In this document: positions 1-13,500 of the stretch, piece after piece | How the letters are laid out: each line of letters begins with the position of its first letter | Position numbering within the stretch: the stretch's first letter is position 1 | Origin: Phycomyces blakesleeanus NRRL 1555(-) | Taxonomy: Eukaryota; Mucoromycota; Mucoromycetes; Mucorales; Phycomycetaceae | Length of the DNA: 64,000 nt | Direction of reading: 5' to 3' | NCBI RefSeq assembly: GCF_001638985.1 | Contig: NW_017265134.1 | Location: 3,455,800-3,519,799, forward strand | Notes under the pieces: model-generated | Databases searched by the model: none | What the model saw: only the letters and a program-made list of their open reading frames with translations | Told to the model about the DNA's origin: nothing | Position numbers and translations under genes: made by a program

Positions 1-1915
1 AACGTAGTGTTTGCCAATAATCATCTTCTGGAGCACTATTAGTATCCACATAAACTTTACCAATACTTCCACACCGAAAATCGACATAGCCTAGGGGAGT
101 ATGGGCCTCCAAGGAATTGGACCGCAAAGAAGACGACGGGCTTAACTTTGAATTGATAATACTACTGTATCTATCTTCCAAGCATATAGAGGACAGATAA
201 TAAAGTACTTGCGCTACTTGTCGGTCACGTAAGATAGAGGCCGTGTGATATTTACCATCCAAAAGCCCAATATCCCAATACATATGATACCACACTGTTC
301 TAGACAAGTTTGCATAATCCTCATCCTCAATCGCAGTAGGCTGAAGATCGTTATTACCATCATAATGATCAAAGTCTATAACTCCTTCATCTGTAAGGCT
401 GGTAGGACCTCTAAACCTTTCTGGGGAGATAGATATCAGACGAATCGGTAAACTGAGAGTACTTGGGTGCATAGTAATAAATTTGACACAATGTAGACGA
501 AGCTCCTCAAAATGAGTGTGGGACATATCGATGGGCATATGATATGGAACTGCGGGCGCTTCTTGATATATAACTGTCCATACAATGCGCATTAGCCTTA
601 GAGCGGTACATCGACGAGAAATATATCTTAGCACAGTTGTTGAGAGTGTAAGTCTGTTGAATTCTATCAGCCTCAATCCGTGTGCTGGTGGATGTATAGA
701 AGCCTTCTCACTGAACGTAACACCGCTTTCGGTAATTCTCAGTTTTTCCAAGAAAATGCAGCAATCCAAAATTAAATCCAGTTCAAATTTTGCAGTACTA
801 CATTTCAAATCTAGCTGTGTGAGCCGTGCGTACTCGTCCAATCCTAGTAAAACTGGCGGCTGATCACTGGAACCGAATTTCCCGGCAATAGATAAACTTT
901 CGACCGTGGCAGAATAATTTGTCGAGATCATCTTCATCGTTTCGTCAAATACATCCAGGCTTGAATACTTGCTGTTGAATCCAACTTTTATAGAGCGGGA
1001 CGGAATATCAGAAGGTCCAAATAGTGTCCAAAATATTTTATGTAACTCGCCCAGATCTTTGGTATCGATTTGAATGTTTTCCAGCCTCTCAAATACATTA
1101 TAGCATGAGATAAATCTACGCTTTAGTTCTCGTAAATATTGCTCTTCGTGTACCCCAATCTCGGTAACATGGCGAGCTGTCTTTAGTTCAATTGTCTGTA
1201 GATTTGGATATTTCCGAGAAAAGTAACAAAGCCACCGATAGTCTATTCCATGAAGGGTCACAGAAATGCTTTTCAAATCAATTGCTGGCTCACATGTTTC
1301 GATTACCATCAAATCATAACTGGCGAGATGATTGAGAATTACTTTCATTGATAAAACCTCGAGTCGCGGTAAATTTCTGTGGAGGGTTTCGATATCGTTT
1401 AGTTCGAGAATCATCACACCTTGTTGATCATTGAGAGAAATATCCAACTGTCGTAGACAAGGTAGACACGACAGAATATAGAGAAATTCTCTGTTGCCCT
1501 CAAAGAAATCAGGTATACTAATATTTAACTTTAGGGCATCTAGGGATTGCCAAAGACTCCAGTCGACAGATCTTCTGTATTCGAATATGTTTTTGTACGA
1601 TGTCGTAATCTTCAAGTCCCGTAAATACGGAAAGTATTCTTGAAGTATCAAGAGTTGTTCATCATCCATGTCAGTTTTAGTTGCCAAGTCTAATTCACGC
1701 ACAAGATCTCCGTTTTTTATGTAGACATTCTCTTCGATAGGAAGATCATATGTGGTGTTGAGTGTGTCAAGATCTTCCATTCTGAGGACGGACCACAAAG
1801 ACGCTTGGAAAGGCTTACTCCATGCTTTACAAACATGTGTACAAGTTAGCTTGTCTCTTGGTAATAGGTATTTCGCAACATAGGCAAGAATCTCGGTTGG
1901 TAAATCAGGTATCAT
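1..1915 (-). CDS. F-box protein with leucine-rich C-terminal region (3' end cut by window)
   Basis: The frame is open from an ATG at 1915 to the window edge, about 638 codons with no stop. It is an intronless partial gene whose C-terminus lies outside. Residues about 4-45 form an F-box: LPTEILAYVAKYLLPRDKL is followed by a C-x3-C-x2-W stretch (the THVCKAW motif). F-box proteins bridge Skp1-cullin ubiquitin ligases to substrates. The remainder has irregular leucine-rich strands (for example LPCLRQLDISLND) like the degenerate LRR regions of the large mucoralean F-box families. No substrate can be inferred. The F-box call is firm. The LRR call rests on spacing of leucines only. Confidence 0.85.
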   Translation of the reverse strand, partial: MIPDLPTEILAYVAKYLLPRDKLTCTHVCKAWSKPFQASLWSVLRMEDLDTLNTTYDLPIEENVYIKNGDLVRELDLATKTDMDDEQLLILQEYFPYLRDLKITTSYKNIFEYRRSVDWSLWQSLDALKLNISIPDFFEGNREFLYILSCLPCLRQLDISLNDQQGVMILELNDIETLHRNLPRLEVLSMKVILNHLASYDLMVIETCEPAIDLKSISVTLHGIDYRWLCYFSRKYPNLQTIELKTARHVTEIGVHEEQYLRELKRRFISCYNVFERLENIQIDTKDLGELHKIFWTLFGPSDIPSRSIKVGFNSKYSSLDVFDETMKMISTNYSATVESLSIAGKFGSSDQPPVLLGLDEYARLTQLDLKCSTAKFELDLILDCCIFLEKLRITESGVTFSEKASIHPPAHGLRLIEFNRLTLSTTVLRYISRRCTALRLMRIVWTVIYQEAPAVPYHMPIDMSHTHFEELRLHCVKFITMHPSTLSLPIRLISISPERFRGPTSLTDEGVIDFDHYDGNNDLQPTAIEDEDYANLSRTVWYHMYWDIGLLDGKYHTASILRDRQVAQVLYYLSSICLEDRYSSIINSKLSPSSSLRSNSLEAHTPLGYVDFRCGSIGKVYVDTNSAPEDDYWQTLR

Positions 1916-4900
1916 TGTTATTAAAAAAATGAAAACAAAAAAATGAAAACAAAAAGAATCGGCAAAAACTTCTTGGCTGAGTCCCAGCAAGAAATTTTTC
2001 TTTTAAAATACTATTTCGTTGATCGTGGAACACCCGGATATTGAAAGAGGGCGTTCAAATAACGGCAGACTGAACAGTTTTATCAAGTTACACGCTTAAT
2101 CGGGACTTGATAAAAAGCAAAAGCAAAAGTAAAAGAAGAGAGATGGGGTGCAGTAGGACAAAGAAGATGTACTTCTAATGGCATTTCTTATTGTATAGGT
2201 TGAATAAATTAGGTAAAGAATAGCAGTACTCCAGAGCAGTAGCAGCTCAAGGTTTGACAAGCCTCACCACCAAAAAAAAAATTGCAAACGCTGATGATAA
2301 TCAGAGATATCTGTACACCGTGAAACAGAAAGTTAAAAAAAAAAGACAATTTAAGGAGGTTCACTGTTCAGTTGTGCCAATCTCGTAATTGTACTTCTGT
2401 GTACTTTGGCTAAAACAAAGAAAGTTCGAGTACTCAGACAAAGAATGCATATGATTTTGTTGTGTGTTACTTTATTATGTCTTATGTCTTATGTCTTTTT
2501 AAATTGTTTTTAAACAATGTTGGTTTCGGTACAGTAATTGGCATGAATATATGCTTGGCCTTGGAATTATCAGTGTACCATTAACATATATGGACAAACC
2601 GAGTTAACTTCAAATGTATATGTTTCTCAGCTTGAATAAGTTAGTCTCCAGTAAAATACATGACACCATCTATTACCAACACTTGATCAAACCAACAAAA
2701 CAAAATAAAAAAACACTGCCATATAATATCATTATTTTTTGCTATCTAGCTTGACCAAGCTGTATATTATTCTCATACAGACTTTGGAAATTTAATGAGT
2801 AAAAGTTTGTCTTGGCTCAGTTTCGGCTATAGAAGTTTATTAATTTTTTAGCAGCAATATTGGCGTTTATCTTCATCATCTTATGTGTCACAGGTGAGAA
2901 GTATTACGGATGTACCGAGCCAAAGAACCCATCTGTATCTCTACGGAAAATCATTGGATTCTCTGACATTTATCATACCTTTTTTCATTAACTTCAATCC
3001 CACTATAAAGCACAGTAGATTTTGGATATCAAAAAGTCTAAGAGAATTATTTATTATTTGAAGATGAATACTATTGATTGCCACTGGATTTATTTTGTGA
3101 GACAAAAGAGTGTATATTAGAGGAGATCCACTAATACGAATTACAAGAAAAAGAAAATACTAAATTAGGACAGTATTCATTACAAGGTTTTGCCTTTTGG
3201 CTTGTGTAATTTTACCTAGACTTTTACGTATTGAAATAACATGATATATATATATATATGCGTGTGTGTGTGAGTGTGTGTGTGTGTATGTATGTATAGC
3301 TATAGGGCGAGTTATTATAGCACAAAAACAAAATTCAAACCACAAATATTTTGGCAAAGCTTAGTATGTGATGAAGGATGAATGTCAAAGTTTAAGGATT
3401 TGTTTCAACTTTTTCAATTTCTTTTTTCGAAAAGTGAAATAAGGTTTAATACCCGATATAAATAGAAGGAGGGAAAAAAAAGACTGATCAACTTTGTGTG
3501 TGAGTCTTGTATCCAACTGTCTTTACAAGCTATGAGTATATCTTCACTTTTAGGTATGTAATTTTTAGACCATATTAGGCACTTACTTAGGTTCTCGAAT
3601 TTATTTAAAGTTATAAGGTTCGCCATAAGCCTACCAAGGCGTCTTTATTTTTGCAGGTCAAAGAAAAGAAAACAACTTATTTACCTTAAAGACATAATTT
3701 TAAGACAAAGTAAGAGTCCTTGATATTGATTGAGTACAATCTTTTACATAATTTGAAAGTCTTCTTCTTTTTTTGACAGCCTAATTTTTGTAAGCGTTTT
3801 GGGCTTTGAAACACAACCAAAGTACAGTAATTTACATGACTGCGTGCATTATTGTGCAGTATTTACTATGCGCACTGACCATATATGTAGCATTAAATTA
3901 TATTCAAAACTCTCAAATCATACTTAAGACAATTGATCGGATAGATACAAAGAGCTTTGATAAAAAAAAAGATATGTAGCTCATGTATAAAACTGTAGGC
4001 CCATTCAATATTATTTTTTTTGGTATTTAAAACAACATAATAACAATATCGTACTAAATTTTTAGTGTTTTTTTTCCATACTTAACGAATGCTACCCTGA
4101 GACTGGTTGCGTTTTTATATTTTCAATTACACTTCTGTCTTCCTTCTAATAAAAAGAGCTCCCAACTCATTGTCTTGTGTATTTTTTTTAGCTCTATCTT
4201 GTATGGACTTCTTGATAAACTTAATTTTTCTTGGTGGTCTTAGATCATATAGTCTTGTAATTGATCCACCAGACTTTGTTTTCCGATATTTCGAGGCTGC
4301 TGTATTCTGGTAGTCCTCAAGGACGTTCTCCATGCTAAACACATCAGATTTTCTCTATTGATTAGCGCACTGTGAGAGATCTTGTAAAATTCTGTTTCTT
4401 GATGTGTGTTTATACTTCAACAGATTTAGAATTTTACCGTATTGAATGCAACAAATATAGTTCTATTTCTTTTATTCTTTTACTGATTAAGTGCCCTGAT
4501 CGAAGATCCTTGTATAGAAATCAGGATATGTGCTATTTAGCATAATTATTGTAGGGTCGGTGTTTCTTGGGACTAGCTTTACTGTGAGGGTCTTTTCATT
4601 AATTTTATATGGAAGCATTTTTTTAAAAAAAAAACACACACACACTGCTAAACTTTAATGTGAGTTTCAGTAGTCAGATCCTGTATTAAGGAATTAACTC
4701 TGGTTATACAAACAATAAAAAATATATATATCAGAGACCTTGCAAAAAGAATTTAATACCTTTAAGTTGCTTCATTAGCTACAAGATAAGAATGCTATAT
4801 ATATATACCTGTAGAATATTTTAGCATTCTACTGTTAGAGCATCAATGTTTGTAGTTTTAATTGGAAAAAATCAGTTTTCTTGAATAATTTTCTATTAGG

Positions 4901-5433
4901 ATTATATTCACTCGTTTTAAGTCAGATAGAGATCTTGGATCTTGACAAGTAATTCTTGTATTTCTTTGATAGAATTATTTTTGGTGTCAAATAGAAATAA
5001 TAATAATATTTGCTATTTAATAATAATGTGCACTATATATTATATCAGTTAATTAGTGGAAAAATATGACTATATTGTATTGCGTTATTCGTCGATAAAT
5101 TCTTTAAAGATAGACACTACAATATAATAACCATTCTAATGTTATTTTATTTTTATAAAATAAAATATTGTACAGTTCGGCTTCAATCATGAATACAAGA
5201 CTTGATGCATCAACTGGTCAATTAATCATAATTCACAATAATACAGCCGGATTTAAGCAATCATGTGGATATCAAATAAATGCTTGTAAAATTAAAGACC
5301 TTTACAAGTTTTTTCTTTAAAAATACGTCGAGATCAATTCAACAGGCTGCTTTATTAAGATTTCGGCTGTAAAGTTCCTTTTTTTGTTCATAATTCTCTT
5401 CCATGCTATTCTACTGTAAGCTTATGTTAATAA
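1916..5433. other. AT-rich intergenic region, no supported gene
   Basis: About 3.5 kb between the F-box gene and PRP8. It contains homopolymer runs, a TA/TG microsatellite around 3243-3297 and short tandem copies of TTATGTC near 2478-2500. One minus-strand reading frame (4127-4342, 71 codons, basic, ATG start) has coding-like composition. It matches no family I recognise and has no clear splice context, so it is not called. Confidence 0.6.
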
Positions 5434-5583
5434 ACCAATTGGTCGCATTGAATAGGCTAATTGATTTTGAAATGCAATGACGTCACAGATTTAAATACAC
5501 AGTCACACGCGCAGCGTGTCCACCTTTGTCGTGAGACAAGTGCGGCTTTAAGGATTTTTTTTTGTCTTGAACACGATCTGATC
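5434..5583 (+). promoter_or_regulatory. PRP8 promoter with CCAAT motif and perfect CRE palindrome
   Basis: A CCAATTGG motif lies at 5434-5441. A perfect TGACGTCA palindrome lies at 5478-5485, about 100 bases before the PRP8 start codon. TGACGTCA is the ATF/CREB-family bZIP site. The spacing suits a proximal promoter element, but its use is inferred only. Confidence 0.4.
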
Positions 5584-7551
5584 ATGAGTGGTGATCCGAT
5601 GCACGACCAGGGACTCGCTGTACCTGTCGGTAATGCACCCTCAATGTACTCTGCCCAGGGACAGCAGTATTACAACCAATATGCATATGAATCAAACCAT
5701 CCCGAACCTATCAAAAACCATGAAGACAGATTGAACGAAAAGGCAAAGAAATGGCAACAGTTACAGAACAAGCGCTATGGCGAGAAGCGCAAGTTTGGTA
5801 AGCCATCAAAAAGAAAAAAGGAAAAAGCATCGATGAAGCCCAAAATTAATATATCATCATAAACTATTTTTTTAAAAAACAAAAAAAAGGCTTCATCGAG
5901 CATGAAAAAGCAGATATGCCTCCAGAACATCTACGTAAAATCATCAAAGACCACGGTGACATGTCAGCAAAGAAATTTAGACATGACAAGCGTATCTATC
6001 TCGGTGCATTAAAGTATGTTCCTCATGCCGTGCTTAAATTGCTTGAGAATATGCCTATGCCATGGGAGCAAGTCAGAGAAGTCTCAGTCCTGTATCACAT
6101 CACAGGTGCGATTACATTTGTGAATGAGATCCCGTGGGTCATTGAACCTGTTTACATTGCCCAGTGGGGTACAATGTGGATTATGATGAGAAGAGAAAAA
6201 CGTGACAGACGGCACTTTAAACGTATGCGATTCCCACCGTTCGATGACGAAGAACCACCGCTGGATTATGGTGACAATATCATGGACGTTGAACCTCTGG
6301 AGGCCATTCAAATGGAAATGGACGATGAAGAAGATTCGGCTGTATGTGATTGGTTTTATGATCCAAAACCTTTACTGGACACAAAACATGTTAATGGTAC
6401 CACATATCGCAAGTGGCGCCTTGATCTTCCTATTATGTCTACCCTCTACCGTCTCGCCCATCAGTTGCTGTCAGACATGAACGACAAAAACTACTTTTAT
6501 CTCTTTGATCTCAACTCATTTTTCACGGCAAAGGCTCTTAGTATGGCTATTCCCGGAGGTCCTAAGTTTGAGCCTCTCTACCGTGATATTGATACTTCAG
6601 ATGAAGACTGGAACGAGTTCAACGATATAAACAAAATCATTATCCGTCAACCTGTACGAACCGAATACAAGATTGCCTTCCCCTTCCTATATAACTCTCT
6701 TCCCCGTAGTGTGCGTGTTTCATGGTATCACTATCCTATTGTCGTCTATGTTCGGTCAGAAGATCCCGATCTTCCGGCATTTTACTTTGATCCCATCGTC
6801 AATCCCATCTCATCACGAACAATTGAATCAGCTGGAAAGCAACATGAAGATTCCATATTTGGAGACGGTGATGAAGACACCGAGTTCAGTCTTCCAGAGT
6901 CTGTCGTTCCCTTCCTCGACGAGACCGAAATTTCCACAGAAAACACAGCAAATGCCATTGCACTTTATTGGGCACCACATCCATTTGATAAGAGATCAGG
7001 TCGTACACGACGTGCACAGGATGTTCCTCTTGTAAAAAATTGGTACCTTGAGCACTGCCCACCTAACCAGCCCGTGAAAGTGCGCGTCTCTTATCAGAAA
7101 CTGCTCAAGTGCTACGTGCTTAATGCACTCAAGCACCGGGCACCAAAAGCACTCAACAAAAAATACCTCTTCCGCAGTCTGAAATCCACAAAGTTCTTCC
7201 AGACCACTCAATTAGATTGGGTTGAAGCTGGTCTCCAAGTCTGTCGCCAGGGTTACAATATGTTAAACTTGCTTATCCATCGTAAGAACCTTAACTACCT
7301 TCATCTGGACTACAACTTCAACTTGAAACCTGTCAAGACCTTAACCACCAAAGAGAGAAAAAAGTCAAGATTCGGAAATGCATTCCATTTGTGCAGAGAA
7401 ATTCTCCGCCTCACCAAACTCATTGTGGACTCTCATGTACAATACCGTCTTGGAAATGTTGATGCTTTCCAGTTGGCAGATGGTCTTCAGTATATCTTTT
7501 CCCATGTTGGTCAATTGACCGGCATGTACAGATATAAGTACCGACTGATGA

Positions 7552-7583
<32 letters not shown>

Positions 7584-10500
7584 TTGATTTGTAAGTCTTT
7601 CTTTTTCTTTTTATTTTTAAAGAAAATAGGATTATATAGATCAATATGATCGAAATATATATTTACTGTTGTTATTATAGATTATCGTTTCAATACTGGG
7701 CCTGTTGGTAAGGGTCCTGGTGTCGGTTTCTGGGCTCCTGGATGGAGAGTTTGGCTTTTCTTTATGCGTGGTATTGTTCCTTTGCTTGAACGTTGGTTGG
7801 GTAACTTACTGGCTCGTCAATTCGAGGGACGTCACTCCAAGGGTATTGCTAAGACTGTTACCAAGCAGCGTGTCGATTCTCATTACGATCTTGAGTTGAG
7901 AGCCGCCGTTTTGCACGATATCACTGACGCTATGCCTGAGGGTATTAAGGGTAACAAATCGAGAACAATTCTGCAGCATTTGTCTGAAGCATGGAGAGCA
8001 TGGAAGGCCAATATCCCCTGGAAGGTACCTGGCATGCCCACTCCGATTGAGAACATGATCTTGCGTTATATCAAGGCCAAGGCCGATTGGTGGACTAGTG
8101 TTGCTCATTACAATCGTGAACGTATTCGTCGTGGTGCTACCGTTGATAAGACCATCTGTCGTAAGAATTTGGGTCGTCTCACTCGTCTTTGGCTCAAGGC
8201 AGAACAAGAACGTCAGCACAACTACCTCAAAGATGGTCCTTACATCACAGCCGAAGAAGCTGTCGCTATTTATACATCAACTGTTCACTGGCTCGAAAGC
8301 CGAAAGTTCTCCCCTATTCCATTCCCTCCCCTTTCTTACAAACACGACACCAAGCTCCTGATTCTTGCTCTAGAGCGTCTTCGCGAAGCTTATAGTGTCC
8401 AGGGTCGTCTTAATCAAAGTCAGCGTGAAGAACTTGGTCTGATCGAACAAGCATACGATAATCCCCACGAGGCTCTCTCTCGTATTAAACGTTTGTTGCT
8501 CACTCAGCGTGCCTTTAAGGAAGTTGGTATCGAATTTATGGATCTCTACTCTCATTTGATTCCTGTTTACGATATCGAGCCTCTCGAGAAAATTACGGAT
8601 GCCTATCTTGATCAGTACCTCTGGTACGAGGCTGACAAGCGTCACCTCTTCCCTGCTTGGATTAAGCCATCTGACTCTGAACCCCCACCGCTACTGGTAT
8701 ACAAGTGGTGTCAGGGTATTAACAACCTTACTGAAGTCTGGGACACATCTGAAGGACAGTGTAATGTTATGCTTGAAACTCAGTTCAGCAGAGTGTACGA
8801 AAAGGTCGATCTTACTTTGCTTGGCCGTCTGTTGAGACTCATTCTTGATCACAATTTGGCTGACTATGCTACAGCAAAGAACAACGTTGTTTTGAACTAC
8901 AAGGACATGAACCACGTAAACGCTTTCGGTCTTATTCGTGGTCTGCAGTTCGCATCCTTTATTTTCCAATACTACGGCCTTGTTTTGGATTTGCTAGTCC
9001 TTGGTCTTCATAGAGCTAGTGAAATGGCCGGTCCTCCTCAACTTCCTAACGACTTCTTGCAGTATCGCGATGTAACAACCGAGACCAGACATCCTATTAG
9101 ATTGTACTCGCGTTACATTGATCGTCTTCACATCTTCTTCCGCTTCACAGCAGACGAAGCCCGTGACCTGATCCAACGTTACTTGACCGAACATCCTGAT
9201 CCTAACTTTGAGAATATTGTGGGATACAATAACAAAAAGTGCTGGCCTCGTGATTGCCGCATGCGTTTGATGAAGCACGATGTTAACTTGGGCCGCGCCG
9301 TGTTCTGGGATATCAAGAACAGACTGCCTCGTTCCTTGACATCTATTGAATGGGAAGAGAGCTTTGTTAGCGTTTACTCCAAGGATAACCCGAACTTGCT
9401 CTTCTCTATGTCTGGTTTCGAAGTCCGTATCTTGCCCAAGTCCCGAAGCATGACTGAAGAGTTTACACTCAAGGATGGTGTTTGGAACCTGGTTAACGAG
9501 CAGACCAAGGAGAGAACAGCCCAGGCCTACTTGCGAGTAGATCAGGAGTCGATGGATAAATTCCACAACCGTATCCGTCAGATTCTGATGGCTTCTGGAA
9601 GTACCACTTTCAGTAAGATCGCTAACAAGTACAACACAGCATTGATCGGTCTGATGACCTATTACCGTGAAGCTGTTGTCCACACACGCGAGTTGCTTGA
9701 TTTGCTGGTCAAGTGTGAGAACAAAATCCAAACACGTATCAAGATTGGTCTCAACTCCAAGATGCCTTCCAGATTCCCTCCCGTTGTATTCTATACTCCC
9801 AAGGTAAGATGATTTATGCGGTATAGTTTTTGCGGGCAGTACTCTGTATATTAACCATGCTTTGTTTTTAGGAATTGGGTGGTCTTGGTATGTTGTCCAT
9901 GGGTCACGTTCTTATTCCTCAGTCAGATCTTCGCTGGTCAAAGCAAACAGAATCCGGTATTACTCATTTCCGATCCGGTATGAGCCACGACGAAGATACC
10001 TTGATTCCCAACTTGTATCGTTACATTCAGTCATGGGAATCCGAATTTGTGGACTCCCAGCGTGTCTGGGCTGAATATGCCTTGAAGCGTCAGGAGGCAA
10101 ACGCCCAGAACAGACGTTTGACACTTGAGGATCTCGAAGACTCTTGGGATCGCGGTATTCCCAGAATCAACACCCTCTTCCAAAAGGACAGACACACACT
10201 TGCCTACGACAAGGGATGGCGTGTGCGCACTGATTTCAAGCAATACCAGGTTCTTAAGAACAATCCATTCTACTGGACTCACAGTCGCCACGATGGTAAA
10301 TTGTGGAATCTTAACAATTACCGTACGGATATGATCCAGGCCCTGGGTGGTGTAGAAGGTATTCTTGAACATACTCTCTTCAGAGGTACCTACTTCACTT
10401 CTTGGCTCGGTCTTTTCTGGGAGAAGGCTTGTTTTGCCGGAGATACTTTCTTGTTGCTCGCCGATGGTAACGTCAAGCTTGCTCGCGATATTACCACCAA

Positions 10501-13500
10501 AGATCAGTTCATGGGTGATGATGGTTCTCCCCGTACTATTCTTGAATGTGTTGACGGTGTTGCACCTCTTTACAAGGTTATTCCTGTATCTGGTGAGGCA
10601 CTCGAGGTAACCGGTAACCATATTCTTTGCTTGACTACTACCAGCAAGTCTAGCCTGGTGTGGAGCGACGAGGACAAGATATACACTCTACGTTGGTTCA
10701 GTGACCAGAAGGGTGCTCAGGAGTTCACTACCGATTCCCTCCAAGTTGTTACCGACCTTGTAGACTCACTTGAGGAAGATGTCAGTGCAAAGGAACAGGA
10801 GTACTTCTCTGAAATGACAGTGCGTGAGTACATGGCACTTCCTCAGACCTTCCAGAACACTTGGTTGATGTACCGCGCTGAACCAGAGGTGACCAAACAT
10901 AATCAAGCTATGGTCGTTGCTATTAAGGCTGTCGAGTTGGTTCCTGAACCCCAGACCTATTACGGTTTCCGTATCGATGGAAACCAACGTTTCTTGCGTT
11001 ATGATGGCTTGGTTGTCCACAACTCTGGTTTCGAAGAATCTATGAAATACAAGAAGCTTACCAATGCCCAGCGTAGTGGTCTTAACCAGATTCCTAATCG
11101 TCGTTTCACTCTCTGGTGGTCTCCCACCATTAACCGTGCCAACGTTTACGTCGGTTTCCAGGTTCAGTTGGATCTTACTGGTATCTTCATGCACGGAAAA
11201 ATCCCTACACTCAAGATCTCGCTCATCCAGATCTTCAGAGCCCATTTGTGGCAAAAGATTCACGAAGCATTGACTATGGATTTCTGTCAGGTGTTCGATC
11301 GTGAATTGGAAGCTTTGCAGATCGAAACTGTCCAGAAGGAAACTATTCATCCCCGTAAATCATACAAAATGAACTCTTCTGCCAGTGTAAGTATATTAAA
11401 AATTGTGTGATACAAGTAACCCCCCCAAAAAAAAAGAAGAGAGAGAGAGATACTTATCTTTCTATGTTGCTTTTATAGGATATTTTGCTGTTCGCTGCTT
11501 ACAAGTGGCCAGTTTCACGTCCTTCGCTGTTGAACGACCCTAAGGATATTATGGATGGACCCACGACTACTAAATATTGGTTGGATATTCAGCTTCGCTG
11601 GGGTGATTTCGATTCGCATGATGTTGAGCGTTATACTCGTGCAAAGTTCTTGGATTATACTACGGACAATATGAGTATCTACCCATCGCCCACTGGTCTC
11701 ATGATTGGTGTGGATCTCGCTTACAACTTGTACTCTGCTTACGGTAACTGGATTCCTGGTATGAAGCCCTTGGTTCAGCAGGCCATGGCTAAGATTATGA
11801 AGGCCAACCCTGCCCTTTATGTTTTGCGTGAACGTATCAGAAAGGCCCTCCAACTTTATTCATCTGAACCTACTGAGCCTTACCTGTCATCAACCAACTA
11901 CGGCGAGCTTTTCAGTAATCAGATCATTTGGTTTGTGGATGATACCAACGTATACAGAGTCACTATCCACAAGACATTCGAAGGCAATTTGACTACCAAG
12001 CCCATCAACGGTGCCATCTTCATCTTCAACCCACGTACTGGACAGCTCTTCCTCAAGATCATTCACACGTCTGTATGGGCGGGTCAGAAACGTCTGGGTC
12101 AGCTGGCTAAGTGGAAGACAGCCGAAGAAGTAGCTGCTTTGATTCGTTCCTTACCAGTCGAAGAACAGCCCAAGCAGATTATTGTTACTCGTAAGGGTAT
12201 GTTGGATCCTCTTGAGGTGCATTTGCTCGATTTCCCCAATATTGTCATCAAGGGCAGTGAGTTGCAGCTTCCCTTCCAGGCTTGTTTGAAGGTTGAGAAG
12301 TTTGGTGATTTGATTCTCAAGGCTACTGAGCCTCAGATGGTGCTGTTCAACCTGTACGATGACTGGCTGAGAACCTTTTCTTCCTACACTGCATTCTCTC
12401 GTCTTGTTCTCATTCTGCGTGCATTACATGTTAATAACGACAAGACCAAGATGATTCTCCGTCCTGACCGAACCACTATCACCGAGCCTCATCATATCTG
12501 GCCAACCCTGTCGGATGAAGAGTGGGCCAAGGTGGAAGTACAGCTGAAGGATCTTATTTTGGCAGATTATGGCAAGAAGAACAACGTTAATGTGGCTTCA
12601 TTGACCCAATCTGAAATCAGAGATATTATTCTTGGTATGGAGATCCAGGCACCGTCTCTGCAGAGACAACAGATCGCAGAGATTGAGAAGCAGACTAAGG
12701 AGCAGTCGCAGCTGACAGCTGTGACGACCAAGACTCGCAATATCCATGGTGATGAAATGATCGTAACAACCACTAGTAATTATGAGAACGCGACATTTGC
12801 TTCCAAGACCGAGTGGCGTATTCGTGCCATTTCGGCAACCAATTTGCACTTGAGAACCAACCATATCTATGTGAACTCGGATGATATCAAGGAGAATACA
12901 TATACCTATGTGCTTCCCAAGAACGTATTAAAGCGATTTATTACAATTTCGGATTTGCGTACCCAGATTGCAGGTTTCATGTATGGTGTCAGTCCGCCGG
13001 ATGCACCGAATGTCAAGGAAATTCGATGTGTAGTTATTCCACCTCAGTGGGGTACACATCAGACAGTCCACTTGCCAAACACACTACCAGAACATGAGTA
13101 CTTGGCCGATCTTGAGCCCCTGGGTTGGATTCACACGCAACCCCAAGAATTGATGAATATTTCGCCCCAAGATGTGACCACTCACGCCAAGTTGTTGGCT
13201 AACAACAAGTCCTGGGATGGTGAAAAGGCTGTTGCGCTCACCTGTTCTTTCACCCCCGGTTCGTGCTCCCTTACGGCCTATAAGATCACTCCAGGTGGTT
13301 TCGAGTGGGGCAAGAACAATATGGATACCAGTAGTAATCCACAGGGATTCCTGCCTACACATGCAGAAAAGGTACAAATTCTCCTGTCAGACCGCTTCCT
13401 TGGTTTCTTCATGGCTCCTTCTGAAATTTGGAACTACAACTGTAAGTTTTAAATATTTGTAATCGTGAGACTTGAGTTAAGCTGATCTAATCGTTATTTA

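Noticed and set aside
4127..4342. 71-codon basic minus frame
   Set aside because: It has an ATG and no low complexity, but there is no family match, no splice context and an equally open antisense frame.
5461..5583. In-frame N-terminal extension of PRP8 from an upstream ATG
   Set aside because: The 41 extra codons cover promoter-like DNA including the CRE motif. The conserved PRP8 N-terminus starts naturally at 5584.
8994..9731. 245-codon open frame on the minus strand
   Set aside because: It lies entirely antisense to highly conserved PRP8 coding sequence and has no recognisable domain. It is a shadow frame.
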